Shown here in pieces: positions 1 through 11,321 of a stretch of 64,000 bases of DNA. This DNA comes from Ganoderma boninense. Its lineage: Eukaryota > Basidiomycota > Agaricomycetes > Polyporales > Polyporaceae. Numbering within the stretch: the stretch's first letter is position 1; every line of letters starts with the position of its first letter. The stretch is taken from positions 3,816,100 to 3,880,099 of the forward strand of contig CM035306.1 in the NCBI GenBank assembly GCA_002900995.3, written 5' to 3'. Both the position numbers and the translations under genes were made by a program. A model generated the notes under the pieces. It had not been told where the DNA came from, searched no databases, and saw only the letters and a program-made list of their open reading frames with translations.

Positions 1-1
1 C

Positions 2-505
2 AACGCATGGGGCAGGGGCGAAGACGGCGACAGTCGACCCTCCTCGCCGCATCGCCAGCCAGGCTCTCCTCGCGCCTACACCTACTCGTCGGGAAACACG
101 ATCAACCCTTGGACAGCGTCGACGTCGCGACCAGCCATCCCGTCGATGTACATGGACAACCCGTGGGGCTCAGTTCGGACGCCGGACCGCGACGCGCGCC
201 CGATGCCGTTCGTGCCTCAGGCGACCAGTCCGCTGCCAGCAGACCCAAACGTCGCGCTGCCTATCGCCTTCCCACACTCACGTAGCAATACAGCAACACA
301 GTCCCAAGTTACACCTGGCGGCGCCCGCTCGTCATGGGTTCCCGCAAATACAAATAGCCCGACTGGAGAGACGGTCGCAGGTGCGAACGTTATCGCGGAT
401 ATGGAGAGGCGGGAAGGTCCTTCAGCTTCTCCTGCGCCGCCGGCACAATCACCTGAAGCAGCGTCGGCTTCGTCGGATCCGTTGGGTGTTGGCGTGTGGT
501 CATAG
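2..505 (+). CDS. C-terminal part of an unknown Ser/Pro-rich protein (5' end outside window)
   Basis: One frame is open from base 2 to a TAG ending at 505, about 167 residues. The peptide is rich in Ser, Pro, Ala and Thr, with short motifs such as SPHRQPGSPRAY and two NPW motifs (TINPWTAS, DNPWGS). It has no recognisable domain, membrane segment or signal. The reading is open well upstream of its first ATG codons and runs to the window edge, so I take it as the last exon of a larger gene rather than a complete small gene. Low-complexity C-terminal tails of this kind are common in basidiomycete regulatory and cytoskeletal proteins, but no function can be assigned. The region from 506 to 887 holds the 3' flank of this gene and the promoter of the next. 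Confidence 0.45.
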   Translation, partial: NAWGRGEDGDSRPSSPHRQPGSPRAYTYSSGNTINPWTASTSRPAIPSMYMDNPWGSVRTPDRDARPMPFVPQATSPLPADPNVALPIAFPHSRSNTATQSQVTPGGARSSWVPANTNSPTGETVAGANVIADMERREGPSASPAPPAQSPEAASASSDPLGVGVWS

Positions 506-887
506 CAGGAGGAGTGACAAAAGACCACCGTAGGATCTGGTATATAGAGCGCCTTGGCCGCGGTGTGACTCCATAGATTGCAACGGAGGGCGCAATGATT
601 GTAGGATAAGTACTCATTCGGAGTCGATCGTACGATTATGGTACGATGTGCGCGTAAGTAAATAAGTAGGCTGCCAGCGTATGTAAGATCAACATGTCGG
701 GTGTGCGCAAACGTGCAGTCTGCTGAATGGTTGGCTCGGGCTGCCGCGACGGTGGATGGCGTGCTGCGCGGTGGCCGGGGTCCGCCGGTCGTCAAATTTA
801 TACCAGATCGTGCAATGGCTGGCTTACTTCGCACCCACCCTTTCCTTCCCCTCCTCCTCGTCCCGCCCGTCGTCGTCTCCTCCAGCC

Positions 888-2150
888 ATGTCTGCCAACG
901 GCCACGCGAACGGCTCTGCCCACAGCGCCCTTGCGCCCGGCCACTTCCTCTTTACGTCTGAGTCTGTTGGTGAGGGCCACCCAGGTGAGTCACCCCTTCA
1001 AATTCAAACACAGCATGTTTTCGTGCTCACGACGATCATCCGTGACCTTTCTCAGACAAGATCTGCGACCAGGTCTCCGACGCCATCCTCGATGCCTGCT
1101 TGGCCGAGGACCCGTTCTCAAAGGTCGCTTGCGAGACCGCGTCGAAGACGGGTATGATCATGGTCTTCGGTGAAATCACCACCAAGGCCAAGCTCGACTA
1201 CCAAAAGGTCATCCGCGACACGATCAAGCAGATTGGCTACGACGACTCGTCCAAGGGCTTCGACTACAAGACCTGCAACATCCTCGTCGCCATTGAGCAG
1301 CAGTCGCCCGACATCGCGCAGGGCCTCGACCACGGCTCGCTCGAGAGCATCGGCGCCGGCGACCAGGGTATCATGTTCGGTTATGCGACGGACGAGACGC
1401 CCGAGTACATGCCCCTCACCATCGTCCTCGCGCACAAGCTCAACGCCGCGATGGCGGCTGCCCGCCGCTCGGGCGAGCTCGGCTGGCTCCGCCCGGACTC
1501 GAAGACGCAGGTGACGGTCGAGTACAAGAAGGACGGCGGTGCGACGATCCCCCTCCGCGTCGACACCATCGTCGTCTCCACCCAGCACGCAGAGGAGATC
1601 AGCACCGAGGACCTCCGCAAGGAGCTCCTGGAGAAGGTTCATCAAGAAGGTCATCCCCGCAAACCTCCTCGATGACCGCACCATCTACCACATCCAGCCC
1701 TCGGGCCGTTTCGTCATCGGTGGCCCCCAGGGTGACGCTGGTCTTACCGGCCGTAAGATCATCGTCGACACCTACGGCGGCTGGGGAGCGCACGGTGGAG
1801 GTGCCTTCTCGGGCAAGGACTGGTCCAAGGTCGACCGTTCTGCTGCCTACACTGCCCGCTGGATCGCCAAGTCGCTCGTCGCGGGCGGTCTTGCGCGCCG
1901 CGCGCTCGTCCAGCTCTCGTACGCCATCGGTGTCGCGGAGCCCCTTTCGATCCACGTCGACACCTACGGCACGGGCAAGAAGTCGGACGAGGAACTCGTT
2001 GAGATCATTCGCAACAACTTCGACCTCCGCCCCGGTCTCATCGTGCAGACCCTCAACCTCCAAAAGCCCCAGTACCTCAAGACTGCGTCTTACGGCCACT
2101 TCGGTAACCCCGAGTACTCTTGGGAGCAGCCCAAGAAGCTCGTGCTTTGA
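888..2150 (+). CDS. S-adenosylmethionine synthetase (methionine adenosyltransferase), one frame break
   Basis: Makes S-adenosylmethionine from methionine and ATP in the cytosol, the methyl donor for nearly all methylation. Exon 1 is 888-984 and contains the N-terminal [11 protein letters not shown] motif. The intron is 985-1055 (GTGAGT to CTCAG). Exon 2 is 1056-2150. The signature motifs [15 protein letters not shown] and GGGAFSGKD are both present, as is the KTASYGHFG tail, and the length (about 396 residues) fits the family. ATG 888 is the first ATG in frame and gives the usual short, low-complexity fungal N-terminus. One odd point: at about 1638 a run reading GGTTCATC contains one T too many, so the protein continues in the next frame from 1640 on. 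Both halves are conserved right up to the break, which suggests a sequence error in an essential gene. Identification is very secure; exact residues at the break are not. Confidence 0.95.
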
Positions 2151-3068
2151 GCACCCTTATCGTCGCACCGCCATCATTCCTTGGGCCCCTTGTCGTCGTC
2201 GCCACCGCTACTGTATTCCTAGATTTGCCACCTTACATCGCACCGGAAGTTCATCCTTCCGCTATTTATCCCCGCACTACGCTTTTTATCGATATACCAC
2301 CATAGACCTGCGCACGCCCCCTCCCCCGCCCCCTCTCCGTCCCGCCTCTCCCCACCGGCTCCCCCACCGGACACATGCATCCAACTGCCCCGTCGCATCT
2401 CCACCGTCCAACCGTCCGCGACCACTCACGACTCACGATTTAATGACCCTTGCTGTCTCTCTCTTGCACACTCATACGCATACTTTGCTATCCCCCGCAC
2501 TGTCACTGGGCCTTGCGCAGGCCTGCCACCATGAACGCACTGTCGTCGTACATTAGTATTGAGTTACCTCTTGTAGTACTGGTTAGAAAAGAGAATATTA
2601 GCCGCGTTCAACCGCGGATTTCCGCCGCGTGCATTTGCACTGCGGCGGGCCACGAACCTCACCGTCATGTCGGTCTCGCCGTCTGCGCCGCCGTGGCTTT
2701 TGCGACTGGGAATTGGAGTCATCCCGCAGTGACAGGGATGTCACTGGCTGTGACGTCACAAGGTTATGAGGCGATTTGGCGGGCAGCGCTCAGAAAACGA
2801 CCTGTGGCTTGACCATTTTCACCCACTCACACCGACCGAAGGAACGCTGCCTGAGGCGTTGAGATATCTTTTCTGTGTTGCTTAGAATCCATCTTTTGGC
2901 CCTCGCAGGTCTGATATCCTTCGTGGGAGTACTAGTACTACCTCTCGGAGTTCGTCTCCTCGTACCTTCAGTTTTCCGAGCTTTCAGAGCCCTGGAAGTT
3001 TTGTGGCGGTTTGCTACAGCTCACTGCTCACTGACGAAAGGCGTAGAGGGCCTGTGGCGGAGGTGGTG
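2151..3068. other. Intergenic: 3' flank of SAM synthetase and Clp1 promoter
   Basis: There is no convincing gene here. The first few hundred bases are C/T-rich and T-rich, as expected for a 3' untranslated region. The rest has scattered short open frames without splice structure or protein-like composition. The upstream region of Clp1 contains no clear TATA box. Confidence 0.5.
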
Positions 3069-5150
3069 ATGGATACTAGTGAGAACGTGAACGTTCACAC
3101 CCGGAAGTGGGTTCTTCAGGCCGAGTCTGAGTACAGGTTTGAGCTCGACCCCAACGCTACGCTCGCTATCAAGGTGTGTCCTCCGCCGCCGTGCGCAGCG
3201 TCTCTCGCCGTCGCCACCCTTGTGCGCATTCGTACCTGAACGTTCTGTCCCACAGCTTGTCGGTGGCCATGCGGAGATCTTCGGCGCGGAACTCGCGGAG
3301 GGCAAGGTGTACCTCTTCGGCCAGGAGTGCAAGGCGGCGGTCTTCACCTGGCTCGGGTGCACCATAGAGATGAGTACCTCCTTCCCCTCCCTCCCTCCCC
3401 CTATTCTCTACCCTCCCTGGGCCCCGCCATGCATGCGCGCGCATTTACCTGCTTTCCCTGCCCCAGCACGTCACAGGCCGCCCGTCGGTCGAGTACGTCT
3501 CGGACGAGACGCCGATGGCCGTCTACGCCAACGTGCACCTCGCGCTCGAGCAGATGCGCGTGCGCGCGCTCGCCGCCGTGCACGGGTCGCCCGTCCCCGA
3601 GGACGAGGGCGACGACACGCGGCGGGGACGGACCCGCCGCGCGTGCTCGTGCTCGGCCCCGGAGAACTCGGGCAAGACGAGCGTGTGCAAGGTCCTCGCC
3701 AACTACGCCGTGCGCGCGGGGCAGGACTGGGTGCCCACGTACGTCAACGTCGACCCTAGCGAGGTACGCACGCCCGCTTGCGCTTGAACGATTATGATTG
3801 TGTTTTTTCTGTGCGGTGCGTCGTCGTCGTCGTCGATCACGGGTGTGTTCGCTGCGTACAGGGAGCGTGGAGTGTCCCCGGGGCGATATCTGCGGCCCCT
3901 ATCACCGCGCCGATACAGACTTCGTCGCCCGCGTCCGCGCTCGGGTCTACCGCGACGTCTGCGCCGAACCACGTCTCGTCGAACGCGCTGGTCCCCCTGT
4001 CGTACTGGTACGGGCACAAGGAGATGCGCCGAAATCCCCTGCTCATGGACCGCCTTATCCGGAATCTCGGGGAGAACATTCGGGACAGGTACGAGAGCGA
4101 CACGGACGGTGAGCTCAATCTAGGGGTTTTCTATGGCGGGCTGTCGAGTTGCTGATATGGAGGTTCAGGTCGTTGTTCGGGATTGATCGTGGACACGCCT
4201 TCTTCGTTTCGCTGCGAGCTCGGGGAGTGGCGGCGACCACCGGTTGACTATGATCAAGGCGTGTGTGGACGCATTCCAAAGTAGGACAGTTTAGTCTGCA
4301 AGTTCTATTGGTTGCTGAGCCTATTGTTCCTCAGTCAATGTCATCCTCGTCGTCGCACACGAAAAACTCAACGTAGAAATGCAAAGGACGTACGGCAATC
4401 GCATGGCAGTCCTCAAGATCGCAAAATCCGGCGGCGTACGTATTCCACCAGTGAACAGCGCGACGCATGCTCACAGAACTTCTCCGTTGAACAGGTCGTC
4501 GAACTCGACACCGCGTACAGAGAACGCATCCACAAGTACCAGCTCCAAACCTACTTCTACGGCCACGTCATCGATCCGCCTGTAGGGATCACGTCCCGGG
4601 GCTATGTGCAAGGTGGCGAACAGACCCCAGACCAGACTCTGCACCTCTCGCCGCTGTCCACGTCCGTCAATTTCGGCGACATCGTGATATACCGGATCGG
4701 CGAAGGTGAGCACGCTAGGGCTGTGGATTGGGATCTGCCAGCTGATCCCAATGTCTGTTCTCCAGAAACGATGGCCCCGTCTCTGCCCTCCCCATCGGCG
4801 CCGCTCGCGTCGTTTCCGAGATGCAGCCGCTCGTGGTTGACCCCACGCTGGGAGGCTCTGGGTTGTACAACGCGGTCCTGGCCATACTGTCGCCCCCGAA
4901 TCCGGACGAGTCGGAGCGGTACGACGAAGAGATCCTTGACTTGCCCGTCGTCGGCTATATTGCCATGTGCGTTCTTTTAGCTGTGCTTTTTTTCCTGGTG
5001 TCGTCGTCAGAGGCCCTGACCGCTTTCGATGTTTTTGCAGAACCGCGCTAGACGTGCCCAACAGGCGCATGACAGTGTTGTCGCCTAGTCCAGGCTCGCT
5101 GACAGGGAAAGACGGCGATCGTTGGTTCGTTCGAGTGGCAAGAATTGATT
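3069..5150 (+). CDS. CLP1: Clp1-type polynucleotide kinase / mRNA cleavage factor IA subunit, several frame breaks
   Basis: Clp1 is a nuclear component of cleavage factor IA for mRNA 3'-end formation; in animals it also acts in tRNA splicing as an RNA kinase. Exon 1 is 3069-3173 with the family N-terminus (WVLQAESEYRFEL). Exon 2, from 3256, reads GGHAEIFGAELAEGKVYLFG. The P-loop is PENSGKT near 3660. Later conserved blocks follow: GAWSVPGAISAAPITAPIQT (from 3862), NPLLMDRLIRNLGENI, NVILVVAHEKLNVEMQRTYG (from 4335), VELDTAYRERIHKYQLQTYFYGH, NPDESERYDEEILDLPVVGY and VGSFEWQEL near 5145. I count about seven exons. Single-base breaks occur near 3620-3640, 3660, 4207, 4783 and 5111. Every block is well conserved on both sides of each break, so the gene is probably functional and the breaks probably sequence errors. 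The 3' end is approximate because the stop cannot be fixed across the last break. Confidence 0.88.
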
Positions 5151-5746
5151 TGCGGATATTATCAGCTTCGCCTGCTGCATGTCTGGCATGCATCGATCGC
5201 ATGTAATCACCATGTATCCAGTTATGTGTACCAGCTGGAAACAAATTGCCAATGGATTTTCTGTAATAAAAACTGGGGCCAGGAACCTTGAGATAATGAG
5301 ACTGCATCATCATGCAAACCAGCATACATGAGATTCTGCGTGGAAAGTCGCTCCAGTGTGTACGATCATTGTCAAGCCTGGCCAGAGGAGCTCGGGAATG
5401 TGGGCCGGGATGCCGAGGGACACAGCCACATATTTGCCTCTGGCGTGGATGTCAGCCTTTGTGCTGCAGGCTGTTGCAGGCCACAAAGAACGTTTCTCCG
5501 ACTCTCCCACCGCCCCTCGCAGGCAGCCGCCCACATATATACGCTTTATCGACCAAATGGCTGTCTGTTCTTCGCCTTTGGTGAGCCACATCCCCCACCA
5601 ACTCTGAGCGCCGTCGATTCATCCCTGGCAGCTTTAACTTTATTACCTTCAAGTTCTTACACGAGTGGAGAGGTACTGCAGCCACTTAGCTTACTATCGG
5701 TGCCATCGGATTAGTAAGTTAGGGCATTCCTCCAGTACCTTTGACC
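5151..5746. promoter_or_regulatory. Intergenic region with promoter of the F-box-like gene
   Basis: About 600 bases between two genes on the same strand. A TATA-like stretch, ACATATATACGC, lies at about 5531-5542, roughly 210 bases before the ATG at 5747. The other open frames are short and overlap one another on both strands. Confidence 0.35.
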
Positions 5747-7388
5747 ATGCTCAGCCCGATTCTGTCATCGCAGAGCGCTATCATGCCTTCCCCACCACGC
5801 AAATTGACATTGTTAGACATAAACGTCGATGTCATCGCAATCATCGTATCCTATCTGTCCCCCACCGATGCCATCGCGTTTTCGCACACGTGCAAAGCAG
5901 CTCGGGATATCCCTCTAGACCCCGCACTCCACACCGTAGTCCTCAATCGCACGACGGAGCAAATCGAGAAGTTCCGCGACCATCTCCTCGCTGTCCCATC
6001 GCGCCAGAACCTGCTCAAATGTCTGACGCTCACCAAAGCCGTGACATGGGAGATCGACATGCACGCCAGCGATCCCGCCAACATGATCGCGGACATTGTG
6101 GAAGGCGCCAAGAACCTGCAGCTCTTCAGCTGCGGGGCCATGGAGGACATGATCCGCGCTTCAGATGGGCGTATGGCCACCGCGCTCACCTCGCGCACGA
6201 ATCTCCGCGTCCTCGAACTGCGCGACGGCGGAGCCAAGGTGGTCGAGGTTCTCTCGAAATTAGAGTCCCCGCACCTTAGAGAGCTCGTCCTGGACGTGAC
6301 CTTCATCCACAAGCTCCCCTGGAACGACCTCTTCGAGCCGCTCACCCGGTACCAGCACCTCGAGACGCTCTCCATCTCCAAGGGCGTCGGCCGCATCCTC
6401 TTCCCCTTCACCTTCCTCCCTCCCGACTTCCTCGCCGGCCTGCCCCCGCTCCCCGCGGGGACCGTGTCCGACGGCGTCGCGGCCTTCCGCGCGCAGACGG
6501 CGCCCGTGCTCCCCGCGGTCCGCACGCTCGCGTTCCACAACACGTTCGTGCCCATGCCGTTCGCCGCGACGCTCTGCCCGTCCGTCACGCGCCTCACGTT
6601 CCGCACCGACCGCACGCTCTCCTTCTCCGTCCCCGCCGGCGGGCTCCAGCACGAGTTCGGCACCCCGCTGCCGTGCTGGCCGCACGCGCTCGCCGAGGCG
6701 CACCTCGACGTCGCCGACGGCGCGCTCTGGCCGCTCACGTGCCACGTGCGCTGGCTCGACTTCGACTTCCTGCCCGCGGGGTGCGCGCAGGAGGCGCTCG
6801 ACGCCGTCGCGCAGACGCGCCCCGAGGTCCTGTCCGTCGCGTACCGCATCGACGTGGACAACATGTTCTGGGTGCGCCTCCCCGTCATCGCGGGGAGCCT
6901 CCGCTTCCTCGACCTGCGGGTCCTCGAGCTGTCCGGAAAGCGCAGGGTAAGCCACTCACACCTGACTTATCTCAGAGCAGCCTGAGCCGCCCTAACGTCT
7001 AAATCCGCAGAGATACGTCCTGCTGCACCTCTCCAGCTTCCCGGCCCTCAAGGCCCTCTTCCTCTGCATGCGCGCGTTCTACCAGCCGGACGACCACGAC
7101 GTCGAGGTCGCCGCGATGGCGCACGAGCTCGCGCAGGCGAACCGCACGCTGCGCGTCGTCGGCATCGCGCTCACGGACGGCCGCTCCATGCGCGACGACG
7201 AGCCCGTCTGGCGCGAGGAGCTGCTCGGCTCGTGCTGGTGGCGAGTCGAGCGCGACGAGGAGTGGCTGCACGACGTGAAGAGCATGGAGGCCGTCTCGAC
7301 GGAGGCGGGGCTGAGGGTCCGGGACTACATGTACGGGGCGGACTTCGAGTCGCCTGACTGGGAGGAGAGGCTGGAGAGGCTCGTTTGA
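5747..7388 (+). CDS. F-box-like / leucine-rich-repeat-type protein, 525 residues
   Basis: Exon 1 is 5747-6946 and exon 2 is 7011-7388, split by a 64-base intron (GTAAGC to CGCAG); the reading frame is intact. The N-terminus, after a short basic stretch, has an F-box-like helix pattern (LLDINVDVIAIIVSYLSPTD, then AIAFSHTCKAARD). The body is irregular leucine-rich segments (LRVLELRDGG, LESPHLRELVLDV, VRTLAFHNTF, LRFLDLRVLELS). Proteins of this form are numerous in Agaricomycetes. The F-box, where functional, links Skp1 to a substrate for SCF ubiquitin ligation; here the substrate is unknown. The first in-frame ATG is 5747; a downstream Met 12 codons later (SAIMPSPPRK) is an alternative start. 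The C-terminal 60 residues are acidic (WEERLERLV end). Confidence 0.8.
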
Positions 7389-8081
7389 GCTCCGATATGC
7401 GCTCGCGATTGTGCTTGGAAGTTGTCTGGCTGTGCTCTGTTGTACGCTTACGTTGAAACGTTGTGCACTATCCTGTCTGTAGCTTATCCACAATGCTTCA
7501 CAATCAGCCCACGAAAAGGGTACTGTACTACTCACCGAATGCCATAGATTGTCTTCCGAAGTCGAGCGCACACATGCACACGGAATGAACATGGGTAACA
7601 TGATGCATTGCGGGTGATGGCTAAGATACAGTGATGGTTGGTAGGACCTAATTGTGGATGATGGTAGACGGAGGCGAGCTTGAGGGGAAGCCTGGACATG
7701 TACTTGTACTTGTAGGCCGAAGGGGCAAAAGTCATAATGCTATACAAACAGAAAAAGTAATGCGGCAGAGACCCCACCAAAACGTAGCGTGAGCGTGACC
7801 TCCATACAAAGCAAAAAGTGAAACGGGCAACATCGACGACCCTGTCCCGCCCGCTCGACAGCCACATAATAATAGGTTTAGAGCATGGCACAGGGGGTAA
7901 ATGGCAAGGCGAGCAGGGCGGGCGGGCGACCCCAGACGGAGAGTCATATCACAGTCCCAGCGCGTGTGGTAGGTGCCAGTGCGGAGTAGTAGTGCGGGGT
8001 GAGTAGGGTACTTGGTGCATCATGCTTGGCGCACGGCGACAGGAGATGAGGACGTTTTGTGGGGACGAGGAGGCACTGAGG
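7389..8081. other. Convergent intergenic region
   Basis: Holds the 3' flanks of the F-box-like gene (+) and the SAP kinase gene (-). It is AT-richer than the coding sequence, with no conserved frame. Confidence 0.5.
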
Positions 8082-11000
8082 TTACCGATATACGGACTTG
8101 ATGCGGTCGACCTCTTGGACGACCTCAGACATATCGGGGCGTTCTGAGGGGTCCTGCGCCCACATCCGTTCCACCAGATCGACGATCTCGGGGCACCACT
8201 GCTTGCGCAGCCCGGACATGGAAGGTCTGAGGGCCCGATGAGCCTGATGTGCAATGATCGAGGGCACGATGGACGTACCTCTGTTTCTTAGCGCCGACAG
8301 CCTCGTAAATCGCGTGTTCGTTCATGCCCTCCCAGGGGAATTTCTTGTCCCGGACGTGCCACTGGAGGATCTCCCAGAAGACCATCGCACACGAGAAGAC
8401 GTCCACCTTGTAGTTATACTTGGGCGCGGGGTGCCAGAGTTCGGGTGCCTGCCAGTTGACAGTGCCGACCAAACTGCGGACCATTGAACGTGTCGACTGC
8501 TTGACCTTTGCCAGGCCAAAGTCGGTGATCTTCGCAATACCCTTGGATGTGATAAGGATGTTCGATGACTTGCAGTCGCGGTGGATGATGGACGGCTTGC
8601 GAACGTGGAGGTACTCCAACCCCTTCGCAATGTCCAGCATGATACAAAGCTGTGGAGTCGTAAATATCGACGATGTCAGTCGTACAAAGTATAGACACGC
8701 ACCACACGATACAGAGACGGAGGGTTGACATTCCGGATATAATCGAAGAGGTCACCATTTGAGCACAGCTCGCTGACGATCATGACTGGCGTCTCGCGAG
8801 TGTTCTCGGGTATGCTCACGCCAAGCTAGGAACTCCAAGTCAGCAACAACACACAACACAGCCAGCGTAACAAAGACGTACGAAGCGAACGATATTGGGA
8901 TGGTCAAAGTCTCCAAGCAGCTTCAGCTCCTTGATATCCACTGGACACGTCAAACATCAGCGCCTCGCCGCAAAATAGACAAGGTCGTCAGAAGCCCAAC
9001 GCACTCTGACCAAGCTGTCCACGGAACTCAGCGATAGCGACACGACGACCCTTGAACCTGCCAATAAATACATCCTTGAAGCCGCCACTGCCGATCTTCT
9101 CGAGCTTCGTCAGCTTCTCTGGAGGAATCTCGCGGTCATCCAACCCGAGACTCTCCAAGTCAAGCTCGAGCTCGCCCTCTCCATCCCTCTCCCTGGCACG
9201 AGTAGATAACGGAGGTGTCCGGGCTCATCCATGTGTACATGATGGGAGCGAAGGAGCACAGGTGGTGTGAGACTGCCCGAGCCAGATTTGGATCGTGTAT
9301 TGCGACGCCGTGGTGCGCGAGCTGTGGACGGAGGACGAGCTGTTCCTGCGGACGAGGGCGCAGAGGTCGTGGCTTCGCTGCAGTGCCGGTCCCGCCAATG
9401 GAGAAGAGCCTCAGCGAGCTGGGGCTTTGTGCCGGTCGCATCGATATCGCGGGTCTCGCACAAGCGTACAAGGTCGTCCCTCCGTAGGCGGACCAGCGTC
9501 TTCGCTGTGGCAATAGTAAGGTCGACTGGAAGGAGGAGTGAGCGACGATGGCGCGACAAAATATAGCACATACTTACCATCATCATCGTCCATCACTTCC
9601 TCCTCCTCGCCGTCCGCATCGACATCCGCCTCATCAACTGTTGATGCGATCGACTCGCTATCGTCACCTTCCTCCTCGTCTTCCTCCTCTTGTTCCTCCT
9701 CTTCGTCATCGTCGTCATCCTCCTCACCGATGTCCTCTTCGATGTCCTCATCCGCGACGATTTTCCCGTTTCGTAACCGTCTCGGTTCCGCTGGTTCCGC
9801 CTCTTCCTGAAGTTCCTCATCGCTGCCCTCGTCATCGCCCTCTTCACCTGCCACCACCGTGCCCTCCTCCTCACTCCCCTCATCATCACCATCGCTCGGA
9901 GGTGTGTGTGTCTGCAAGTGGCGAGCGCGTAGTCGACTCCTGACGGGGGTTCGTCGGCCCATTGGAGCGGCTTTCGCTTTAGGAGTGGCGTTGGGTGACG
10001 GTGGATCTTGCAACTCGTCAACCTCCTCGTCCTCCTGGGCGTCTGACACAAGCTCATCCTCCTCCACCTCTTCGTCGGTGCTCTCGTTGAGGTTACCAAC
10101 TTTACCCTTCGCTTTTCGCATCGGCGTGATTCGTCGGGCTGTTTCATGCACATCGTCGGGTCGTGACTTGTCATGCGAGAGGCGACTGACGGAGCCCTTG
10201 CTGCGTAGACGGCGAGGACTGGGCTTGAGCTTGTTGATCGAGTTCTCGACTTCCGTGAGATCAGTCAGATCGCTCTCCTCCGGTTCAGGTGGCGAGGGCA
10301 ACCGCGTGATCTCAACATCATCGCTGAAGCCAACATGCTTCACCTTGGACTTGCCCTTGTTGGTGCCAGACGAACTCGGAGGCAGGTCCATCTCGCCTGA
10401 CGCCTTGCGCGTGCGAAGGCGAGTGGCGGGAGGGGAGGGAAGCACAGAAGACATCGTTGAGGACGTAGGGGATGATCTGCTCGAGCTTGCATTACTGTAT
10501 CCTCGCCTGTGGAAGAAGCCGCATGGATATGGGGAGCGCACACAGCACGAGAGAAATCGGACTGACCTCCGGGTGGAGACGCCCGTAACAGGCTGTGTGG
10601 CGGCCATATCGAGAAGCCCACGTTTGCGTTTTCCGTTGGATGGGGATAGCTCTGCGGATGATCGTTCGAGGTGGCTCATCGACAGACTTCTGTCTGAGGG
10701 GTATCGAGGCGTTCCACGACCGAGCTCGTGCACCGTTGCCCTCCTGCGCATCCCATTGCGGAAGCGATGACCAAAGTCTGTTTCTTCTCCGCCAGCGACA
10801 TTGCCACCGTCCGATGAGTAGTCGCTGGAGCCACTGTCGGCGACTCCAGGCGATGAAGGAGGAAGGTCGGCGACATCGTCACGAGCGGCTATAATACAGT
10901 CGACAATCTCGGGTTTTGTGAGAAGCTCCGCATCCTCTGTCAGGCCAGCGGCGGCATAGAGTTCTACGAGTTCATCCTTGCGGAGACGGAGAAGGCGGCG

Positions 11001-11321
11001 TGGGGCTGCCTCGTTAATGAGGTAGTTGTCGGCTACGACACAGGATGAACAATGGGCCGGTGACAGAAGAGAGGAAGCACGCGTACAGGAATCCATAGCT
11101 TCTTCATCCTCAGAAAGGTCCGAACCATCCCAAAGCTCCTCCGCATCCACATCCATCTCACTGACAGGCTCCTCGTCACTCGAGTCTGGGAGTGCCTTGC
11201 GCCGCTTGGCGCGGCTTGAAGACCGGGCGCCTCTTGACCCAGACGTGTTCTCGCTGCCGCTCACGACGCGTTTGCGCTTCATACCGATGGATACATCATA
11301 GCCGTTGGCCGCATCGCGCAT
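8082..11321 (-). CDS. SAP-domain protein kinase with acidic central tract; WNK-like lysine position
   Basis: A large multi-exon gene read from 11321 down to 8082. Domain order: basic N-terminus (GMKRKRVVSGS, SSSRAKRRKA); a SAP-like helix pair (RRLLRLRKDELVELY) near 11000; a long Ser/Pro/Arg-rich linker; an extreme Asp/Glu tract near 9600-9830; a second SAP-like motif (LVRLRRDDLVRL) near 9460-9500; then a C-terminal kinase domain. Kinase motifs: glycine loop GSGGFKDVF, beta-3 VAIAEFR with no lysine, HRDCKSSNIL catalytic loop, TDFGLAK, QAPELW, and a C-lobe ending SVYR. Introns split the kinase part (e.g. 8218-8269, and between exons near 8650-9000). SAP motifs bind DNA and the protein is basic plus acidic, so a nuclear role is likely but inferred. 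A frame break near 9220 precedes the kinase domain. ATG 11321 is the first in a continuous frame; 11282 is an alternative. The phosphorylation target is unknown. Confidence 0.82.

Noticed and set aside
2450..2812. 120-residue plus-strand frame after SAM synthetase
   Set aside because: Composition is not protein-like, it lies in the 3' flank, and no family resemblance is visible.
9538..9810. Ser-rich plus-strand frame
   Set aside because: Antisense of the Asp/Glu tract of the SAP kinase; its Ser runs are the complement of acidic codons.
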